A stretch of 14,109 nucleotides of DNA from GCA-2737595 sp037138535 (GTDB lineage Bacteria; Actinomycetota; Actinomycetes; Nanopelagicales; Nanopelagicaceae): positions 1 to 14,109 of the forward strand of contig JBAXIG010000043.1 of NCBI GenBank assembly GCA_037138535.1, given 5' to 3'. A program made the translations under genes and the position numbers. The first letter of the stretch is position 1; the number at the start of each line of letters is the position of its first letter. The notes beneath the pieces are model-generated. The model saw only the letters and a list, made by a program, of their open reading frames with translations, was not told the DNA's origin and searched no databases. Positions 1 to 7,144 of this stretch are shown here, one piece after another.

Positions 1-756
1 CCAGTCACTACAGCACTCGCTGCAGGTACGGTGGATGAGATCTCGGGCGGTAGATATGAATTGGGCCTCGGGACTATGCCCGAACATTGGAACCGTGATC
101 ATTACGGCATTGATCCTGCGCGGCCTTTGGTGCGTATGCGCGAATATGTCGAAGTCATTCGCTTAGCGTGGAAGGCCCATGGCGGTCTCTCATGTGACTT
201 CGCAGGTGAGTTCTACAAGGTAGCGGGCTACCAAAGGATGATCCCGCCATTGCGAGAAGAGATTCCGATCCATCTCGCGGCTACTCGCCCTGGCATGGCC
301 AGGCTCTCCGGCGAGATTTCCGATGGCGTCTTAGTGAATTGGCTCCATACCCAGGAGTGGCTCCACGAAGTGTTAGAGCCTGCCTTTGCCGAAGGGGTGG
401 CGCGGGGAAACAGATCGCCACAACGCTCAGCGATGGTGAGGGTCTTGGTGGAGCCAGATCCGGTAAAGGCGCGCAACCTGCTGCGCCCCTCCTTCGCCAT
501 GTACCAACAAGTTCCTTACTTCCATGAGGTGGCCGCCTCGGGCGGGTTCGTGGGAGCCGACTTGGACGACGGGTTAGTCGATGCCATGACAGTCCATGGC
601 GATCTGGACTCCGTGGTGAGCCAATTGCAAGAGCGCTACGGTCAATGGGCCGATTGGCTTGAACTCACCCCGCCAGGTGCGGTGGGTGGCAGCGCGTTGG
701 CGGCTGCCTACCAAGAGCTCTTCCAAGTAGTGGCCCAGCTCAACTCGGCTCCTTAG
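1..756 (+). CDS. Luciferase-like (LLM class, probably F420-dependent) oxidoreductase, 5' truncated
   Basis: The reading frame is open from base 1, so the true start lies upstream; a GTG at 31 is internal because conserved family sequence precedes it. 251 residues are visible. The segment TALAAGTVDEISGGRYELGLGT carries the barrel strand and SGGR(Y/F)xLGLGxG motif of the bacterial luciferase-like superfamily, and it is followed by an RMREYVEVIR helix typical of the F420-dependent subgroup. Proteins of this family are cytosolic TIM barrels that oxidise or reduce small organic substrates with F420H2 or FMNH2. The visible part is the C-terminal two thirds or so of the usual 300-350 residues. It ends 54 bases before the promoter of the transporter unit, with no obvious terminator between them. 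Its own promoter is out of view. Cofactor (F420 versus FMN) and substrate are not determined; family assignment is secure. Confidence 0.85.
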   Translation, partial: PVTTALAAGTVDEISGGRYELGLGTMPEHWNRDHYGIDPARPLVRMREYVEVIRLAWKAHGGLSCDFAGEFYKVAGYQRMIPPLREEIPIHLAATRPGMARLSGEISDGVLVNWLHTQEWLHEVLEPAFAEGVARGNRSPQRSAMVRVLVEPDPVKARNLLRPSFAMYQQVPYFHEVAASGGFVGADLDDGLVDAMTVHGDLDSVVSQLQERYGQWADWLELTPPGAVGGSALAAAYQELFQVVAQLNSAP

Positions 757-810
757 AATTCACCGGAAAATTCACCCCAAAATCCCTCGGGAAATATCTC
801 TGCGAGCCTC

Positions 811-840
811 TTGACCTCGGCACGATCAGCCGACAAGATT
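811..840 (+). promoter_or_regulatory. Predicted promoter of the ABC transporter unit
   Basis: TTGACC at 811-816 is a good -35 box (5 of 6 matches). The -10 box is weaker: CAAGAT at 834-839 (17-base spacer) or AAGATT at 835-840 (18-base spacer). The second choice puts the -10 box exactly 11 bases before the GTTCC half-site, the same distance as in the bicupin promoter. TTG at 811 could be misread as a start codon, but it has no ribosome-binding site and would put this promoter and the operator inside the gene. Confidence 0.5.
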
Positions 841-843
841 ATC

Positions 844-868
844 GGAACAGCGTTCCGCAAGGTGGAAC
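844..868 (+). promoter_or_regulatory. Operator-like element, copy 1 (transporter unit)
   Basis: The sequence reads GGAAC-AGC-GTTCC-N7-GGAAC. It holds a perfect palindrome with 6-base arms, CGGAAC-AGC-GTTCCG (843-857), overlapping an inverted repeat GTTCC-N7-GGAAC (852-868). It lies just downstream of the predicted -10 box and upstream of the GTG start at 904, a typical place for repressor binding. A second copy, identical at 17 of 18 non-spacer positions, sits in the same place relative to the promoter of the bicupin gene (10199-10223). The regulator is unknown and not in this window. Confidence 0.6.
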
Positions 869-903
869 CAAACGGCTCGCTCCCTACCCTGCTTGGAGGA
901 TAC

Positions 904-2271
904 GTGCGTAAAACTCGTTTCGCGGTTGGATCGCTTGCAGTAGCGGCCCTTGCTCTTTCAATTATTCCAGCGCAAGCTGCCGATAGTCCGGGCCTTGTGC
1001 CTAAAGGCACGTGGAGTTCTGGCTTAAAGGAAATCACCATTGGCCTTGAAGCGCCGATGACTGGCGTTTTCGCCGTGCTTGGTGTCTCCCAGAAGAACTC
1101 CATGACTATCGTTGCCGATCAAATTAATAAGGCTGGCGGTATCGGTGGAGCTCAGATCAAGATCAGAGAGCTTGATGATGGTCTTGCCCCTGCTAAGGCT
1201 GTGGCCAACGCGAAGGAATTCGCCACCGACGACACCGTGAAGATGGTTGTCGGACCTTCGATCACTGCTTACTACCAAGCAGCTGCGCCATCGTATGAAG
1301 CCGCAAAGAAGATCAACTGCCAGGCGGCAGTTGCGGCCGGAAACTTCGCTGATTACAAGTACGGTTTCCGCTCACAGGATTATTACAAGGACGACATCAA
1401 TGCGATGCTCGCCGTCCTTCAGGATAAGGGCGTGAAGAGCTTCGGCATGATCTATGAAGCAGGCGCCACAGGTACCGATTTCCATGCATACATGACTACT
1501 GTGGCTGCTCAATACGGCATGGTCTACATCGGATGGCAACAAATCACTTCGACTGCAACTTCACATAATGATCAAGTGGCGAAGTTCATTGATGCTGATG
1601 CCATCTGGATTTCCAGCAACGCTTATGGTGCTCTTACTGCTAAGGCAGCTAAGGCACTGAATTTTAAGGGTCTCGTCGTCGGTGGTTCTGGACTTCAGAA
1701 CGTGGCCTTCCACGATGCTGGTGGCGATGACTTTGCCGGCACATACATGGCGGCGCCTAACTACCAATGGCCAGTACGCGACAAGTCAAAGTGGATGCCA
1801 GGTTACAAGGCACACATTGATGCCATCGTTGCTGCATATGGCACCAATACTGGAGCCATCGCGGGTGCGACTTCACCTAAGGGCACTGCGCTCGCCGCAG
1901 ACTGCGTCTATGCGTACGCAGTTGCTGCGAATAAGGCACAGTCCTTTGATCCTGACAAGGTTGCAGCAGCCATGAGCACTTTGGATATCCCTGCTGATCA
2001 AACTCCTTCAGGTAACCGGATTCATCCAGGACCTGAACATAACCTCTACCAGGCTGATGCGATCCACATCTATAAGTGGATGAAGGACGCAACTGGCTGG
2101 TTCACAGAGGAGCAAGTGAAGGATGTCGTCCAGATCGCCAAGGTTGTCGAAGCTGTGAAGAAATCTGCCAAGGCCGGTGACGCTTGCACGAAGGCGGGAG
2201 CTACAGCGAAGTCTGCTGCTGGCAAGACCCTCAAGTGCACGAAGGTCAAGGGCAAACTCGTTCTCAAGTAA
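904..2271 (+). CDS. Branched-chain amino acid-type ABC transporter substrate-binding protein with two-Cys C-terminal tail
   Basis: 455-aa extracellular solute receptor (Peripla_BP_6 / LivJ type) that would deliver its ligand to the LivH/LivM permeases. The GTG at 904 is chosen because GGAGGA (895-900) precedes it and a signal peptide follows: charged RKTR, hydrophobic residues about 6-21, and an AQA-A cleavage site near residue 25. The family core begins at ITIGLEAPMTGVFAVLG, with GGIGGAQIKIRELDDG next, as usual for the fold. Two things are odd. The signal peptide lacks a lipobox cysteine, although Gram-positive binding proteins are normally lipoproteins. The last 32 residues (424-455) form a Lys-rich module with Cys428 and Cys445 ending in GKLVLK, outside the family fold. 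I recall similar C-terminal two-Cys modules in surface proteins of freshwater actinobacteria and infer a role in holding the protein at the envelope. The ligand cannot be assigned; Liv-type receptors bind amino acids but also aromatics, amides and urea. Confidence 0.9.
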   Translation: MRKTRFAVGSLAVAALALSIIPAQAADSPGLVPKGTWSSGLKEITIGLEAPMTGVFAVLGVSQKNSMTIVADQINKAGGIGGAQIKIRELDDGLAPAKAVANAKEFATDDTVKMVVGPSITAYYQAAAPSYEAAKKINCQAAVAAGNFADYKYGFRSQDYYKDDINAMLAVLQDKGVKSFGMIYEAGATGTDFHAYMTTVAAQYGMVYIGWQQITSTATSHNDQVAKFIDADAIWISSNAYGALTAKAAKALNFKGLVVGGSGLQNVAFHDAGGDDFAGTYMAAPNYQWPVRDKSKWMPGYKAHIDAIVAAYGTNTGAIAGATSPKGTALAADCVYAYAVAANKAQSFDPDKVAAAMSTLDIPADQTPSGNRIHPGPEHNLYQADAIHIYKWMKDATGWFTEEQVKDVVQIAKVVEAVKKSAKAGDACTKAGATAKSAAGKTLKCTKVKGKLVLK

Positions 2272-2281
2272 GTAGAGATCG

Positions 2282-2333
2282 AATTGAAAGGTGGGCTGAG
2301 ACCTCTAGCGAAGTCTCAGCCCACCTCAATTTT
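2282..2333 (+). terminator. Strong intercistronic hairpin after the binding-protein gene
   Basis: GGTGGGCTGAGAC (2290-2302) pairs perfectly with GTCTCAGCCCACC (2313-2325) over a 10-base loop. AATTGA (2282-2287) and TCAATT (2326-2331) extend the stem across a 2-base bulge. Only a short run of four T (2330-2333) is present, so it may act as a leaky terminator or as a barrier to 3' exonucleases. It begins 10 bases after the stop of the binding-protein gene, and livH follows at 2391. Such hairpins commonly leave more receptor than permease mRNA. Confidence 0.75.
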
Positions 2334-2390
2334 CAGAGTGCGGACCGATAGTAAATTCAACATAAGGGAAAGTTCTCGAGGTCACGAAAT

Positions 2391-3257
2391 ATGAGTTTGC
2401 AAGCGCTCTTTGATGGTCTCTTTAGTGGCTCCGTCTATGGCCTTGTAGCACTTACTCTTACGATCACCTATCAACCCACGCGTATCATGAACTTTGCCCA
2501 AGGGGAGACCTTCATCCTCGGCGCTGCCGTGGGTTTTGAGCTCGTAGGCGTCCGCAAATTACCCTGGCCAGTAGGTCTTGCCGTCATGTTAGCTCTTGCG
2601 GTTGTGATGGGTCTGATTATGGAACGTATGGTGATGTTGCCAGTACAACTTTCTGGTAGTCGGTTTGCCTGGATTATTGCCACACTGGCCGCGGCGCTCA
2701 TTTTTCAGGCCGTTTTCTCGATTCGGTATGTGGGTGACACGCTCACCTTCTTCCCGATAATAGATAAGACTTTTTCTATTGGAGGCGCCGCGGTAAGTGC
2801 ACAACAAATTATTGCGATCGTGGTCTCTTTAACAATCATCGTCGTTTATGACCAATTCTTACGCCGATCGATTTACGGTCGCGCGATGCGCGCGACGGCG
2901 CACAATCCTGATACTGCCATCATCCTTGGCGTCCCAACCAAACGCTTAGTGGTCGGTGCATTTGTGGGAAGCGCGGTTCTTGGTGCGCTTGCAGGTTTTC
3001 TCTGGGCCCCAGAGAATTTTGTGAATCCGGCAAACGGCTTAGCTTTCACCATCAGCGGTTTTACGGCCGCGGTGATCGGTGGTGTCGGTAGCCCTCGTGG
3101 CGCACTCTTTGGCGGCCTCATAGTAGGGCTGCTTAACAGCATTGCCGGCGCGCTCTTTGGCGGTATTGCTGCAGGTATCGCAGTATTCATAGCGTTGGGT
3201 CTGATTTTGATTCTTAAACCCGCTGGATTATTCGGCAAGCCGATGGATGGTCACTGA
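2391..3257 (+). CDS. livH: Branched-chain amino acid-type ABC transporter permease (LivH family)
   Basis: 288-aa integral membrane subunit of a Liv-type importer. The N-terminus (MSLQALFDGLFSGSVYGLVA) and the following TRIMNFAQGE segment are hallmarks of LivH, and the length matches the family. The protein is almost wholly hydrophobic, with about eight predicted helices. The cytoplasmic coupling loop reads RAMRATAHNPDTAIILGV (about residues 163-180), equivalent to the EAA loop that touches the ATPase. The C-terminal GGVGSPRGALFGGLIVG segment is also typical. The ATG at 2391 has GAGG (2378-2381) 9 bases upstream. Its stop overlaps the next start as TGATG, so it is translationally coupled to the LivM-LivG fusion. 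Assignment to the family is firm; the substrate is not. Confidence 0.93.
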   Translation: MSLQALFDGLFSGSVYGLVALTLTITYQPTRIMNFAQGETFILGAAVGFELVGVRKLPWPVGLAVMLALAVVMGLIMERMVMLPVQLSGSRFAWIIATLAAALIFQAVFSIRYVGDTLTFFPIIDKTFSIGGAAVSAQQIIAIVVSLTIIVVYDQFLRRSIYGRAMRATAHNPDTAIILGVPTKRLVVGAFVGSAVLGALAGFLWAPENFVNPANGLAFTISGFTAAVIGGVGSPRGALFGGLIVGLLNSIAGALFGGIAAGIAVFIALGLILILKPAGLFGKPMDGH

Positions 3258-5047
3258 TGAAAATGGTGAAGGTTTCACTGCGGGGTTTAGGTTTTATTCT
3301 CATCACACTGCTACTTCTTTTTCCTTTGTGGGCAAACTCAACATCTAATCCTGAGTCCTACATGAATGTCATCATCACTGCAGGCACCTCTGCGGTGCTG
3401 ACAATCTCTCTCAATATATGTATGGGCTATGGCGGGTTACTCTCACTTGCACACACTGGCATGCAGATGATGGGTGGGTACGCCATTGGCTTGGCCATGC
3501 TTAACTACGGCGTTGATCCCTGGATCGGTATATTCATCGCTGCGCTAGTGAGCACAATCTTCTCGGTCCTCATGATTCTTCTGAGTTTGCGCGCCACTTA
3601 TCTTTATTTCGGAATGATTACCCTCGCGGCCAACTTGATTGCCATGGAGGGCTTCAGGAACGCACTTGGAAATGATGGCCTTATCTCTGGCCTTTATCTG
3701 CCGGCATTTCGTGGAGAAGATCTGACAATCAAGCAGTTTTACTACGTCACCTTGGTCATCTTGGTCATCGCATATGTGGTTCAACGCAACACCGTTCTTA
3801 GCGGTTTTGGTAGAGCCACCATGGCATTGCGGGAGTCGACTGACACCGCTAGTGCGTTAGGTGTTTCACCCAGTGTTCAACGAGTGAAAATCTTTGCGAT
3901 CGCGGGAGGTCTCGCTGGAGTTGCTGGAGCCATCACGGCAATGCAAGGCGGTTTTATGGCTCCAGAAATTGGCGACCTCAACGGCGGCTTGATCTTCTTC
4001 GTAGGGCTCTTCCTGGGAGGTGTCGGCACGCTCTTCGGTCCGCTTGCGGGAGTAGGACTCATCGCGGCTATTGATTTTCAAATTCGATTTGCGGGCGCTT
4101 ATCGGACCCTCATTCTTGGATCGATCCTCTTGCTCTGCATGATGGTCCTTCCTCGCGGAATCGTTGGTACCTTCAGGGCTTCAAAGATGGGTTCCCCGCA
4201 AGAACTTGCCGAAGAGCCAACTATTGATGACGAGGAGATCATCACGACTCTTAAATCGGCAAGTGAATCAGTGGCCATCGAAGCTACCAATATCGTTAAA
4301 CATTTTGGCGGTATAAAAGCGATCGATGGAGTCTCTATTTCTATTCGATGTGGACGTGTTCATGGAATTATTGGTCCAAACGGATCAGGCAAGTCGACAT
4401 TAATTTCGTGCATCACTCGATACCACTCGATAACAGACGGAGAGGTAAAACTCTTTGGGGCAGAGATGCCTAAATCTCCGCATCGAGTAGCTCGCGCTGG
4501 AGTGACGCGAGTATTTCAGATTCCTCACCTTTTTGAACGAGTATCGGTGCGCGATAATGTGCTTACGGGTATGTACTTGCATGAGCGATATACGTGGATT
4601 GAAGCTGTACTGCGCCTTCCTCGTTATCTTTCAACCACGCGCGCCGAAGAGAGGCAGGCTGCGGTACTTCTTCGGTTAGTTGGATTGGGCAGGAAGAGTG
4701 AGATTGCTGCGGCCAATCTAAGCCACGGGCAGAAGCGGCTTCTTGAAATTGTGCGTGCGGTTTCTGCACGGCCAAAGGTGCTTATTTTGGATGAGCCAGC
4801 GACTGGTTTGACGCAGAGCGAACTTGAGGCCCTCCACAACCTCATTCTCTTTTTAAAGAATGAAGGGCTCGCAGTGGTGCTCATTGAGCACAATGTCGAT
4901 TTCCTTATGGGATTGGCAGACATTGTTACGGTACTTGAAAGTGGCAAGGTTATTGCTGAAGATTCCCCCGAAGAAGTGCGCAATGACCCGCGGGTGGTTG
5001 AGGCTTACCTCGGGCGCACAGATATCTCAGAATTGATGGGGGAGTAA
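3257..5047 (+). CDS. LivM-LivG fusion: ABC permease joined to ATP-binding subunit
   Basis: A single 596-aa frame carries two subunits that are separate in E. coli. Residues 1 to about 300 are a LivM-type permease (LNICMGYGGLLSLAHTGMQM, coupling loop ALRESTDTASALGVSPSVQR, then LFLGGVGTLFGPLAG). About 30 acidic linker residues (roughly 308-338) lead to a LivG-type ATPase from residue 339. ATPase motifs are intact: Walker A GPNGSGKST 373-381, signature LSHGQ 488-492, Walker B LILDEP with Asp512 and catalytic Glu513, and H-loop His545. It starts in the stop of livH (TGATG) and ends in the start of livF (TAATG). No frameshift or internal stop is visible, so the fusion is genuine. It would join LivH in the membrane and LivF in the cytoplasm. 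Similar permease/ATPase fusions are known among Liv transporters of actinobacteria and proteobacteria. Confidence 0.93.
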   Translation: MKMVKVSLRGLGFILITLLLLFPLWANSTSNPESYMNVIITAGTSAVLTISLNICMGYGGLLSLAHTGMQMMGGYAIGLAMLNYGVDPWIGIFIAALVSTIFSVLMILLSLRATYLYFGMITLAANLIAMEGFRNALGNDGLISGLYLPAFRGEDLTIKQFYYVTLVILVIAYVVQRNTVLSGFGRATMALRESTDTASALGVSPSVQRVKIFAIAGGLAGVAGAITAMQGGFMAPEIGDLNGGLIFFVGLFLGGVGTLFGPLAGVGLIAAIDFQIRFAGAYRTLILGSILLLCMMVLPRGIVGTFRASKMGSPQELAEEPTIDDEEIITTLKSASESVAIEATNIVKHFGGIKAIDGVSISIRCGRVHGIIGPNGSGKSTLISCITRYHSITDGEVKLFGAEMPKSPHRVARAGVTRVFQIPHLFERVSVRDNVLTGMYLHERYTWIEAVLRLPRYLSTTRAEERQAAVLLRLVGLGRKSEIAAANLSHGQKRLLEIVRAVSARPKVLILDEPATGLTQSELEALHNLILFLKNEGLAVVLIEHNVDFLMGLADIVTVLESGKVIAEDSPEEVRNDPRVVEAYLGRTDISELMGE

Positions 5048-5766
5048 TGCTTCTTGAGATTAAGGACCTCACCGTGGCATACGGTGGGGCAAAAGCATTA
5101 GATAACCTGAACATCGGTATCGAAGAGGGCGAGTTCGTGGTACTTCTTGGATCTAACGGAGCAGGTAAGACCACCACGCTCCGCTCAATCTCAGGACTCA
5201 TAAAACCCGCCCAGGGAGAGATAATCTTTGGAGGTAAAGATCTTTTAAAAACCCAAAGCTTTCGCCGTTCAGAGCTGGGAATCGCACACGTTCCTGAGGG
5301 ACGTCAAATCTTTCCTGATCACACAGTGGCAGAGAATCTTCAACTCGGAGGATTTACTGCACGAAAGGATGTCTCCAAAACAAACTTGGCTTTAGAAGAA
5401 ATCTTTCATCTCTTTCCGCGACTAGCCGAACGCCGCGATCAAAAAGGCGGCACGCTCAGTGGCGGCGAAGCCCAGATGCTTGCGGTGGGACGTGCGTTGA
5501 TGGGACAGCCGCGTCTCTTAATGCTTGATGAACCGAGCCTCGGCCTCGCTCCACGTCTGGTAATTGAAATGTTTGGCTACCTCAAGAGACTTCATAAGGA
5601 AAAAGGCCTCACAATTCTGCTCGTGGAGCAACAAGCTCGCTTAGCTTTGCAAATTTCGCAAAGGGGTTATGTGTTGGAGCGTGGAGTCGTTGCTATCAGC
5701 GGTGCCTCTGCATCGCTGAAGGATGATCCAGCAGTCGTTGCGGCATATCTCGGTCACGCAGGCTAA
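5047..5766 (+). CDS. livF: Branched-chain amino acid-type ABC transporter ATP-binding protein (LivF)
   Basis: 239-aa second ATPase of the importer, matching the usual LivF length. Motifs seen: Walker A GSNGAGKTT 35-43, signature LSGGE 137-141, Walker B LLMLDEP with Asp161 and Glu162. Gln195 in LVEQQ stands where other ABC ATPases have the H-loop histidine; Gln at this place is normal for LivF and helps separate it from LivG. GIAHVPEGRQIFPDHTVAEN (79-97) is another LivF hallmark. The start overlaps the LivM-LivG stop (TAATG) and has GGGGGAG (5038-5044) as ribosome-binding site. The next gene begins 2 bases after its stop. It would pair with the ATPase half of the fusion as an asymmetric dimer. 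Confidence 0.94.
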   Translation: MLLEIKDLTVAYGGAKALDNLNIGIEEGEFVVLLGSNGAGKTTTLRSISGLIKPAQGEIIFGGKDLLKTQSFRRSELGIAHVPEGRQIFPDHTVAENLQLGGFTARKDVSKTNLALEEIFHLFPRLAERRDQKGGTLSGGEAQMLAVGRALMGQPRLLMLDEPSLGLAPRLVIEMFGYLKRLHKEKGLTILLVEQQARLALQISQRGYVLERGVVAISGASASLKDDPAVVAAYLGHAG

Positions 5767-5768
5767 AG

Positions 5769-6194
5769 ATGGCAAGCGCACACCTAGATGGAGAATTGGT
5801 GAGTGCACTTAAGACGCTCAACACGCCTGGAAAATGGGTTCACCTCGCCACGGTTTCTCCCGATGGCGGGCCACACGTCACCCCGGTAGTACTGGGACAT
5901 GACAAAGATGCGCTTTATCTCAGCGTCACGGGGAAGCAGAAGAACAAGAATATTGGACGTGACCCTCGTGTCTGCATCTCGATTTCACGTGAGGGTGATC
6001 TGGCTCACCTAACAATCTGGGGTGAGTGTGAACTCTCAATCGGTCCAGCAGCACAAGAGAAATGGGAGTGGCTCATTCGTTCCACTCTTGGCGAGGAAGC
6101 ATTAATTGGCATGCAACGCACACTTTCCATCGAGGGGACACAACTTGGTGTAGTTCATCCAAGTCGCTACCGGATATATGGGTTGAACTCATGA
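5769..6194 (+). CDS. PPOX-class split-barrel protein, probably F420- or FMN-dependent (Rv1155-like)
   Basis: 141-aa cytosolic protein of the pyridoxamine-5'-phosphate-oxidase-like / FDOR-B fold. The pattern LATVSPDGGPHVTPVVLG (26-43), then LYLSVTGKQKNKNIGRDPRV (49-68), is the family signature; the Lys/Asn/Arg-rich turn binds the cofactor phosphates. Members reduce or oxidise small organic compounds with F420H2, FMN or haem, and usually work as dimers. The ATG lies 2 bases after the livF stop, with only a weak ribosome-binding site, so translation is probably coupled. The stop overlaps the next start (ATGA at 6191-6194). The Rv1155 group is often F420-dependent, which would fit the luciferase-like oxidoreductase upstream, but the cofactor cannot be proved from sequence. 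It is not the biosynthetic PdxH, which is longer. Confidence 0.82.
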   Translation: MASAHLDGELVSALKTLNTPGKWVHLATVSPDGGPHVTPVVLGHDKDALYLSVTGKQKNKNIGRDPRVCISISREGDLAHLTIWGECELSIGPAAQEKWEWLIRSTLGEEALIGMQRTLSIEGTQLGVVHPSRYRIYGLNS

Positions 6195-7144
6195 CGTTTA
6201 TCACTGGAGTAACAGGTGCCTTTGTGGGCGTGCAAGATTTTGCACTTCATTTAGATTTTTGGTGTGGCGAGCTCGGTTGGGATAACTGCAAGAGCGGTGT
6301 GATCTCCGCAGATGTGGCTAAAACGGTTTACCACGTTGACGGTGAGATTGAGGTGAAAGTTCTCTGCGCTGCCGGAGCAGACACTGGTCAGGTCTATCTT
6401 GTGCGTACTAAGAACGCCGCATCATTGGTACCGAGATATCCGCACACCAGTGAACTTGGTTTCCATGCGCTTGATCTCTATACGAAAGATAGTGCGGCCA
6501 CGTATGAGCAGATGAACAAGGCTGGCCATAAGTGGGTGCGAGAACCTGAGGCTTACAAGGTTCCGCTAGGGGAAACAGTTGTGGAGATTACCGAAGCCTT
6601 TCTCTTTAGTCCTGAAGGTACCGGAGTGGTCTTCGTGGAGGCCAAGAATGCCCGCGTCACTAAGGCGTGGGAGGCCAATCCTGAGTTGCCATACACAGAA
6701 CTCACTTCGGTGGTTTGTGGAGTACGCGATGTTGAAGGCCTGACCGCATTCTTTGGTCCACAAGGACTTGGAATGGCGAAGTGGTATGACGTGAGCTTCA
6801 CTTCGGAGGGCCTCAATAAAATGGCACAACTGCCAGCTGATGCAGAGATTACTCTGGTATTCCTGGCTGGTGAAAGCACGGCACGCATTGAAGTAATCAA
6901 AGTAAACAATGTGGAGCCACCGCGTGATCTACGTGCTGAGCAGCGCCCCGGTAAAGCCCTTGGACACTCTGGATGGTCGTTTAAAACCCACGATCTCAAC
7001 GGCGCTCTCGAAGTCGTGAAGAGGCAAGGCGGCGTAGTGCTCTCCGCGCCGATGGTTACCGATGATCCGATCCACGGCAGGGCTCGCCTTGCATCCGCTG
7101 AAACGCCCGAAGGTGCATTCATCGAGCTATGGGAGGCCATTTAA
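6191..7144 (+). CDS. Two-domain VOC (glyoxalase/bleomycin resistance/dioxygenase superfamily) protein
   Basis: 317-aa protein. The ATG at 6191 is chosen because it overlaps the previous stop (ATGA); the frame stays open upstream to an ATG at 6062, but that stretch overlaps the PPOX gene. Two VOC domains are visible. The first covers about 3-152 (FVGVQDFALHLDFWCGELGW, later ELGFHALDLYTKDS and GTGVVFVEA). The second covers about 170-317 (VVCGVRDVEGLTAFFGPQGLG, later GHSGWSFKTHDLNGA and GAFIELWEA). Candidate metal ligands are His92 and Glu150, and His259 and Glu312. The histidine usually found on the first strand of each domain is absent, so each site may be incomplete or shared. VOC enzymes use a divalent metal to isomerise, cleave or open oxygenated substrates; some only bind ligand. 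It ends in a TAATG overlap with the next gene. The precise reaction is unknown. Confidence 0.8.
   Translation: MTFITGVTGAFVGVQDFALHLDFWCGELGWDNCKSGVISADVAKTVYHVDGEIEVKVLCAAGADTGQVYLVRTKNAASLVPRYPHTSELGFHALDLYTKDSAATYEQMNKAGHKWVREPEAYKVPLGETVVEITEAFLFSPEGTGVVFVEAKNARVTKAWEANPELPYTELTSVVCGVRDVEGLTAFFGPQGLGMAKWYDVSFTSEGLNKMAQLPADAEITLVFLAGESTARIEVIKVNNVEPPRDLRAEQRPGKALGHSGWSFKTHDLNGALEVVKRQGGVVLSAPMVTDDPIHGRARLASAETPEGAFIELWEAI

Noticed and set aside
811..903. TTG at 811 as the start of the binding-protein gene (486 aa)
   Set aside because: The TTG is the -35 box; the extension has no ribosome-binding site, contains the operator-like repeat, and precedes a normal signal peptide that begins at GTG 904.
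6062..6190. Upstream ATG at 6062 for the VOC gene
   Set aside because: The extension lies within the PPOX gene in another frame and lacks family similarity; the ATGA overlap at 6191 is the typical start in this unit.
6553..7140. 195-codon open frame on the minus strand
   Set aside because: It is a codon-bias shadow opposite the VOC gene, with low-complexity Ser/Thr/Pro composition and no motif.
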